A DNA stretch of 64,000 nucleotides. Origin: Torymus aiolomorphi. Its lineage: Eukaryota; Arthropoda; Insecta; Hymenoptera; Torymidae. The notes below the pieces were generated by a model, which was given only the letters and a program-made list of their open reading frames with translations, was not told the origin of the DNA and did no database searches. The DNA is taken from positions 119,338,810-119,402,809 of the forward strand of contig CM070876.1 in assembly GCA_036365515.1 (NCBI GenBank). The letters run 5' to 3'. Position 1 is the first letter of the stretch. The number at the start of each line of letters is the position of its first letter. Made by a program: the position numbers and the translations under genes. Positions 58,809 to 64,000 of this stretch are shown piece by piece.

Positions 58809-58913
58809 AAATTGTGGCAAACGGCGTTTGCCACGGCAAGAAGCTATAGCTGGTGGAGAAAATAACACACCCTCGCCCATGCTAGCACGCAGTAAAAATC
58901 AGGCCCAAAAAAA

Positions 58914-59769
58914 ATGGATGCACTTCGATATATAATCGAGATGCCACATGGAAAACAATACTACGATCTCGAGCATGAGGCGGGTTACGCGGGTGCGCGA
59001 AACCTTCTTGGCGCAAATGCCAATAAGTGGAAGAAAAAAATTTACGCGTGGCTGAGCAATCAAGATGTCGACACGATTCATCACCCCATAAAAAGAAGAT
59101 TCCCGCGCCTGTCGCATAATGTAACGAACGTCGATGACTTGTGGAAGTGCGATCTACTTCAGGTAACGTCGATAATGGATTACAACGATGGGTACTGCTA
59201 TATTCTCGTGCTCCTCGATGTTCTGGGTAAGTTCGCCTGGGTTCAATCCCTGGAGGATAAAACCGCGCGCGACGTTGCCGGCGCTTTTGAGCGAATTACC
59301 GACAGAGCGAAGCCGCGATTGCCCATGTGTGTGTAGACCGATCATGGCAAGGAATTACTTGGCGTCGCTTTTCCAAATGTTCTCAAGCGCATGGAGATCG
59401 GCTTTCATGTCGCTAGAAATCCAGATGCCAAGGTAGCGGTACGCGAATGCGGCCAGCAGAGGTCAACCTTTACAACGCTGCGCGTGCGCGCGAAAACCTG
59501 GCCAAACGCTCTAATTATCGCCGCCCCACTGTGCCCCGCATCCGTGTCAGTCGAACAAAGAACACCTTCGAGTGTGGATACGAAAAAAATTTCAGCGAGG
59601 AGATTTTCAAGATAATACGCGTATCTCCGCGACAAGGGCTGTGCACGTATTGGCGGACTTAAACGCGGAAATAATTGACGGTTTCTTTGCTGGCGATAAG
59701 AGCTTCAAAATCGAGCGTATCGTGCGCAGAAATTATCGCGGCGCCAATCAACTCGAGAGCATTTCGTAA
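58914..59769 (+). pseudogene. Polinton integrase (retroviral-type DDE), broken
   Basis: ATG 58914 starts MDALRYIIEMPHGKQYYDLE. HTH/zinc-like N-terminal part (YDLEHEAGYAGARNLL, HHPIKRRFPR) leads to the catalytic core: VDDLWKCDLLQVTS (first Asp, about 59140), WVQSLEDKTARDVAGAFERI, then a TAG at 59334 directly before TDHGKELLG (second Asp). The region of the third acidic residue (NPDAKVAVRECGQQ, about 59420) is frameshifted. A chromodomain-like C-terminus is readable in two further frames (VSRTKNTFECGYEKNFSEEI, then LADLNAEIIDGFF). One stop and two shifts in total. The enzyme would insert element DNA into the genome. Confidence 0.82.
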
Positions 59770-59785
59770 AAAACCTCGAGCAAGC

Positions 59786-60276
59786 ATGGACGCGAACGAA
59801 GATTTTTACATCGTGCTGCCTAGCAATAGCAGTATGGCTTACTTTCCCGATAACACCAGCTGTTTCACCATCAATTTGCCACGCGAGATCAAATTACACG
59901 GAGAGTGGCATGTCGGCCTGGTAGAAATTCACGTGCCATGTAGTATCGTACATTTTCAAGACAATGATGCCTTTTACACTTTTAGTTCGTACGCCGTGAA
60001 CGACGAATAGAGTGAGAAAAAATATTGCTCTTTCCCAGTTGGCATTTACAACTCCTTCCAACTGCTGGCAGACGCCACAAACAACTCGAATGACACTTAT
60101 AAGCATCTCACATGCTTGAACCCGTAAAGGAGAGCAACGGCTATTATGCCATCAGACGCAAGTGCGACTGCCAACGGCCACACGCGACTCATTTCAACGA
60201 AAAAATTCGGCGCATTTTTGGCTTCGATGACGTGCCCGGAAAAATAGTACATTACGGTACAAATGACGAAAGTTGA
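59786..60276 (+). pseudogene. Polinton minor capsid / penton-like protein, truncated
   Basis: ATG 59786 begins MDANEDFYIVLPSNSSMAYF. It continues DNTSCFTINLPREIKLHGEW and HVGLVEIHVPCSIVHF, the N-terminal pattern of the protein paired with the major capsid protein in Polintons. An in-frame TAG at 60008 is followed by readable sequence (KYCSFPVGIYNSFQLLADAT). After another frame change there is GYYAIRRKCDCQRPHATHF to a stop at 60276. The C-terminal part is replaced by palindromic repeat sequence. Assignment as penton rests on gene order and pattern recognition. Confidence 0.6.
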
Positions 60277-60463
60277 AGCTCCAACATTGCGTGAAGTTGG
60301 CGCCCGAGGCGAAGCCGAGGGCGCCATATCACGCAGTGGTGGGCCTTGATCTTTCGTCTTGCGTACCGTATACTATTTTTCTTGATGCCCGGTGGAAAGT
60401 ATGTTTATGGCACTCAAATTCGTAATTTTAATATGGTTATTCGGCTCTCGTGGTATAAAATAC

Positions 60464-60594
60464 TGTACGACACTGGTGCGTAAGATGATTTTTACCGCAT
60501 TCGACTTTTCTCACTCGCTTCGCTCGTGCGAAAAACGTCTCCTTCGGTAAATAATCACATTCTCCACCCGTATCATAATGTACTATTACATAAT
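60464..60594. repeat. Diverged copy of the foldback repeat of 38.6-39.2 kb
   Basis: GTACGACACTGGTGCG, a central CACTCGCTTCGCTCGTGCG palindrome and GTATCATAATGTACTATT repeat the layout of the 38.6 kb repeat in diverged form. Confidence 0.5.
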
Positions 60595-61064
60595 TAGTCT
60601 CGCCGATATATATTTTGCCACCAACAATTATAACACCGTAATAGCATGCTTTCAGCTTCTCGTATGTAACCCGACTAATTCTCACTTTGTCTGCTCTGAC
60701 TCTTAGGAGTCTTCCATCTCATCAAAGCTCGATCGTGTTGAGTTCGATGCTCGCCCCGACATTTGCGGCACGAGCGCAGCGAGTGCTGCTGGTCGGAGGG
60801 GGGGGGGGGGGCATCGAAAACATCAGGTTTGAAAACATCAATTTTTTACACACTTCTTCCTCATCTTCAGATTCGTCGGATGAGTACAATTCATTATTAA
60901 TGAACAATCTTTATAGCACTGCGTGGCATAAATCCGCATTTGTGTTACGCCTATCCGTGACATGGCAGATTTATGCAGTCAGTGCTATAAAATAATGTAC
61001 GATACACGTGTCATAAGTCGTTCTTTATGGCACGGCGTGTATAAGCGCCCGAGCGTAGTGTAAA

Positions 61065-61257
61065 CATAGACATAAGAGAGATAGACTGCGGGTGTAGGTT
61101 AGCAAGAGTGGCACCTCTAACCATGTTCGCGCACATGCATTAGAGAGAGACCGCATAACTTCTATTACATATACCTTCTATGCATCTGTCTCTCTCTCTC
61201 TCAACGGGTCCCACTCTCGCTAACCTACACCCGCAGTCTATCTCTCCTATGTCTATG
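61065..61257. mobile_element. 193-bp hairpin MITE, arms about 47 bp
   Basis: CATAGACATAAGAGAGATAG...CAAGAGTGG at the left pairs with CCACTCTCG...CTATCTCTCC TATGTCTATG at the right, about 47 bp with few mismatches. The loop has a short AGAGAG/CTCTCT pair too. Confidence 0.7.
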
Positions 61258-61541
61258 AGCGTAAAGTACAACTATTATGCCACTAGTATCATAATGTACT
61301 GTTTATCCATTTCGTAAATTAAAGCAATATAAATCGCTTGTTGATTGATGATCAGAAGTGATTGTTTTTGTTTTACGTATAGGTTAATGACTTTGAATAT
61401 GTTGATAAAACCTCTAAAACAATCTATTAATAAAATCTGCAGTTGCCTAGTTACCAACTCAGAAGCATGCGTGGCGAAAGCAACTGTCAGTGGTGAAAGC
61501 CCTAGTAATGGTTATATGTCCTTCTTTCGCTATCGAAAACA

Positions 61542-61997
61542 GTGGCTAAACCACGTACTTTCCACCAGGGCATCAAGAAAACTCTGTTTACGACATTTAA
61601 CCATGACGCACAGCAGGACATCGTAGCCGAGATACCTGCCTCGCTCTCTCGTGCCATTTACGACCAACTGTACGTTTATACGTTTATTCAGATACTTGTG
61701 AGCCCTACACAGTGGGGGACACATAGGCCTCGCTCTTGCACATCGTTTCCTTGCATAACTCAAAATTCAAATACGGCTGCAGTGCTGTGCAACGTTTCAC
61801 GCCCGCTCACTACATACCGCTTCTCTATCACAATTTTCACAATATTATCGACAAACGCACGTGCAAGCGCCCGTATCTCGCGGCCCAAGCGTAAGAAAAA
61901 ATTAACAGCCGCTCCGCGCAAGATTCGTAAAGCGAGGAGGAGAAAGCGGAAAACGCTCGCTTTTTGGGACATTAACGATATTTTCGGGCCAAAATAA
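61542..61997 (+). pseudogene. Basic protein preceding the capsid gene (Polinton), likely broken
   Basis: A frame open to 61997 ends with a strongly basic segment (RISRPKRKKKLTAAPRKIRK, ARRRKRKTLAF) and DINDIFGPK, ten bases before the capsid ATG. A basic protein with such a C-terminus commonly precedes the Polinton major capsid gene and may bind DNA in the virion. The N-terminal half looks frame-shifted, and no ATG in this frame is convincing. Confidence 0.4.
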
Positions 61998-62006
61998 ATC
62001 TTGAAA

Positions 62007-63282
62007 ATGTCTTTCTTGCAGTCTCACTCATCAGGCTATATGTCGAGCGAACTCGACCTTTTCTTCCTCCCCTCTACTCTAACTTCCATCGAGGGCAGCA
62101 CTTTTTTGAACTATAAGCCTGTCTCTTCGATCAGCGACGAGGGCGATGCGACCATCGAATTCGTCATACCTAGTGCCAGCGAGCATTACATCGATCTCGC
62201 ACACACCATGCTCTTCGTCAAGGCACAAATACTTCCCAACGACGATGCCGATTCAAATCTAAAAGTTGGTCCTGTAAACAATCATCTTCATTCAATGTTC
62301 AATCAAATCGATATTTTTCTCAATCAAAAGCTCGCCTCCCCGCTCAACAACATATATGCGTACAGAGCTTACATAGAGTCATTGCTGAGCTATTCCCCCA
62401 CGGCCAAAGAATCTAATCTCACCGCGACCCTCTGGTACGATGATACACCTGGCTGCATGGATGGCGCCCCGGAAAATCAAGGAATCGGCTCGAACGAAGG
62501 CCTCATTCAGAGGCAATAGTTTACGAAAGAGAAGAAAATGCTGATCAACGGCGTCGAAATGAGAATGCGTCTGGTGCGTACCAAGGATTCATTTTGCCTG
62601 ATGGATTCCACAAACGACGGCCGATTCGGAATAAAAATAAAAAAAGCTACCCTCGTTGTTCGGCGTGCCAAGATAAATCCTGGTATTTTGATCGGGCACG
62701 CCAAGACACTAGCCAAACCAACAGCCAAATATCCTATTACACACGTCGAGGGGAAAACAGTTACGCTTCACACCTGTATACTAGGCGATAGCATCAATAA
62801 TGCGATTCTGGGCCAACTGCCGAAACGTATCATCATCGGTTTCGTTGATAACAAAGCGTTCATTGGAAATCGCGCGCTAAACCCATTCAACGTTCAACAC
62901 TTTGACATAAATAATCTCTCATTATATATCGACGGGATTCAAATACCAAGCAAACCGTTACAGCCGCACTCACTTTACAACGTTTATCGTGACATTTCAA
63001 ACACTCTACTCAGGCACCGGACTACATTTTCTCAATGAGGGCCTAGGCATAAACCGTTGCCACTATTCAATGGGGTATTTTCTTACGGCATTCGATGTCA
63101 CGCCCGATTTATCAGCGCACTGCCACTTTCATTGGAATCTCGTACGCTCGGGCAGTGTACGTATCGAAGTGGGCTTCGCAACGGCGCCGTCTGTTGCAAT
63201 AAACTGCATTGTTTACGCAGAGTACTATAATGTTCTCGAAATCGATTCTACTCGACAAATTTTAACGGATTTCAGCGCCTAG
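62007..63282 (+). pseudogene. Polinton major capsid protein (double jelly roll), broken
   Basis: ATG 62007 starts MSFLQSHSSGYMSSELDLFF. Blocks in order: TSIEGSTFLNYKPVSSI, YIDLAHTMLFVKAQI, GPVNNHLHSMFNQIDIFLNQ, AYRAYIESLLSYSPTAKES and ATLWYDDTPGCMD. A TAG at 62517 with about 15-20 residues lost breaks the frame. Then KMLINGVEMRMRLVRTKDSF, KYPITHVEGKTVTLHTC, LGQLPKRIIIGFVDNKAF and SLYIDGIQIPSKPLQP follow. A frameshift near 62990 leads to LYSGTGLHFLNEG, TPDLSAHCHFHWNLVRSG and the C-terminus at 63282. Total length fits the family. It forms the virion shell in the family; this copy needs only one stop/deletion and one shift to explain its inactivation. Confidence 0.88.
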
Positions 63283-63455
63283 GTGCTCACGTTAGAGCAG
63301 AAGACGTCGGACCCACCTACAGAGGCGCTACGTGTCACATTGACGCAGGCATGAAAAAGTCGGAGGTAGCGTGGCCCTCACATGCGACGTTCTGTCGCGT
63401 CACTTCGTCTTTTCTCTTACACGCGGGCATACACGTCTCTACATACACACGCATA

Positions 63456-63971
63456 ATGAACTACATAATCGATATTCAAGGTTTCCGTGATTCGGAAAAA
63501 AAGTGTGTGCCCAAGGAAGCAGCTATCACGTGCCTGCAAAAGAAAATTAATGATCATTGGACAGTGCAAGTGCCGCATAACTTTGCCGACTTGTCGGACA
63601 ATGTCAAAGTGACAAACAGCTTTCTACCCGTCGAAATTCACGGTGTTCATTGGTTTGACGGCAAAGTAATGTTTCGCCGGCTACATCGGCACTTTTACAA
63701 CATTGCCAGAGTATCGCGAATAATTTTCGTGCACCGTGAGGATAAGGCCCGCTACACCAATGCGTTTTTCGGGCGCCGCGTCATCAACGTGGAAAAATTT
63801 AATTCACTATCGTTTAAAAAACTCAACAGAATGTTCCGACATTACACTGTGCGCCACGCATTCAACCAAAATCTTTCTGGCGAAAAAAGAGTTTTGTTCT
63901 CTTTGCAAAGTTTATCAGCTAAAAAAGTGGCTGCACGCGATACTGCCTGCGAAACGGAAAGCGCTCCATAA
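63456..63971 (+). CDS. Intact Polinton-associated accessory ORF, function unknown
   Basis: ATG 63456 (MNYIIDIQGFRDSEKKCVPK) opens a 171-residue frame without a stop until 63971. The same frame is also open upstream to 63351, but similarity begins at MNYIIDIQGF. Conserved-looking parts: EAAITCLQKKINDHWTVQVP, GVHWFDGKVMFRRLHRHF, RIIFVHREDKARYTNAFFGR and LSFKKLNRMFRHYTVRHAFN; the last 25 residues are Ser/Ala-rich. Homologues with the I-D-x-Q-G-F start are found beside capsid genes in Polinton-like elements, and no function is known to me. It follows the capsid gene by about 170 bp and is the only unbroken recognisable gene of the block. Confidence 0.6.
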   Translation: MNYIIDIQGFRDSEKKCVPKEAAITCLQKKINDHWTVQVPHNFADLSDNVKVTNSFLPVEIHGVHWFDGKVMFRRLHRHFYNIARVSRIIFVHREDKARYTNAFFGRRVINVEKFNSLSFKKLNRMFRHYTVRHAFNQNLSGEKRVLFSLQSLSAKKVAARDTACETESAP

Positions 63972-64000
63972 AGAAAAAGTGGAAAGTGAAATATTCGTTA

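Larger units (their letters stand above)
60277..61541. other. Non-coding repeats between Polinton genes
   Basis: Contains GGCGCCCGAGGCGAAGCCGAGGGCGCC-type palindrome (60301-60327), a foldback-family copy (60464-60594), a G12-13 run at about 60798, and a hairpin MITE (61065-61257). Confidence 0.55.

Noticed and set aside
58410..58839. Minus-strand frames of 96-125 codons
   Set aside because: Antisense to the conserved Polinton gene upstream of integrase.

Overview
The window is eukaryotic nuclear DNA, most likely from an insect and possibly a hymenopteran. The background is AT-rich and non-coding, introns and splice sites are present, and simple repeats are abundant. The transposon families seen (BEL/Pao, Gypsy, R1-clade LINE, mariner, a DUF4817-type Tc/mariner, Mutator-like, Polinton/Maverick) are ones common in insects. 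No bacterial operons, rRNA genes or CRISPR arrays were seen. The only recognisable host gene is one exon at 36339-36713. It encodes an Asn-rich linker and membrane segment resembling HERPUD/Herp, an ER-associated degradation protein. Almost everything else is mobile DNA in various states of decay.

Layout. 0.9-2.3 kb: a solo LTR with perfect 8-bp termini and a 4-bp target duplication. 2.9-4.3 kb: a broken Mutator-like transposase. 4.9-6.2 kb: Gypsy integrase debris (minus strand), abutted by a BEL/Pao element (LTR 6183-6686, gag and pol remnants to 10.7 kb). 10.7-17.7 kb: non-coding DNA with nested non-autonomous elements, some confirmed by an unoccupied paralogous site at 31.2 kb. 17.76-20.38 kb: a DUF4817-type Tc/mariner element with long terminal inverted repeats (TIRs). 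20.4-22 kb: tandem 418-bp units, (TA)n and a G-rich minisatellite. 22.4-23.5 kb: a dead mariner. 23.7-29.99 kb: an R1-clade LINE split by a 2.56-kb DNA transposon with about 380-bp TIRs and a transposase-like ORF. 30-36 kb: repeats, an unidentified coding relic (minus, 31.4-32.1 kb), a 0.93-kb TIR element, and a 2.0-kb hAT-like element carrying microsatellites inside its TIRs.

36.3 kb: the Herp-like exon. 37-39.2 kb: a GA array and a palindromic foldback repeat. 39.2-42.1 kb: a second LINE ending in (CT)n. 43.16-49.26 kb: a nearly complete Gypsy element (minus strand) with two LTRs, a tRNA-Lys-type primer site, a poly-G polypurine tract, intact integrase and RNase H, an extra 3' ORF, and a clean in-frame loss of the reverse transcriptase core.

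50.5-64 kb is the most interesting region. It is a decayed Polinton/Maverick virus-like locus on the plus strand: protein-primed DNA polymerase B (50.5-53.06 kb, catalytic motif altered), a conserved gene upstream of integrase, integrase, a penton/minor-capsid-like gene, a basic protein, the double-jelly-roll major capsid protein, and at the right edge a still-intact accessory ORF. A full-length mariner (56.70-57.98 kb, two stop codons) and a 1.17-kb TIR element (54.73-55.90 kb) interrupt it. Such elements normally combine self-synthesising replication (PolB plus integrase) with virion morphogenesis. Here every replication and capsid gene is broken except the last ORF.
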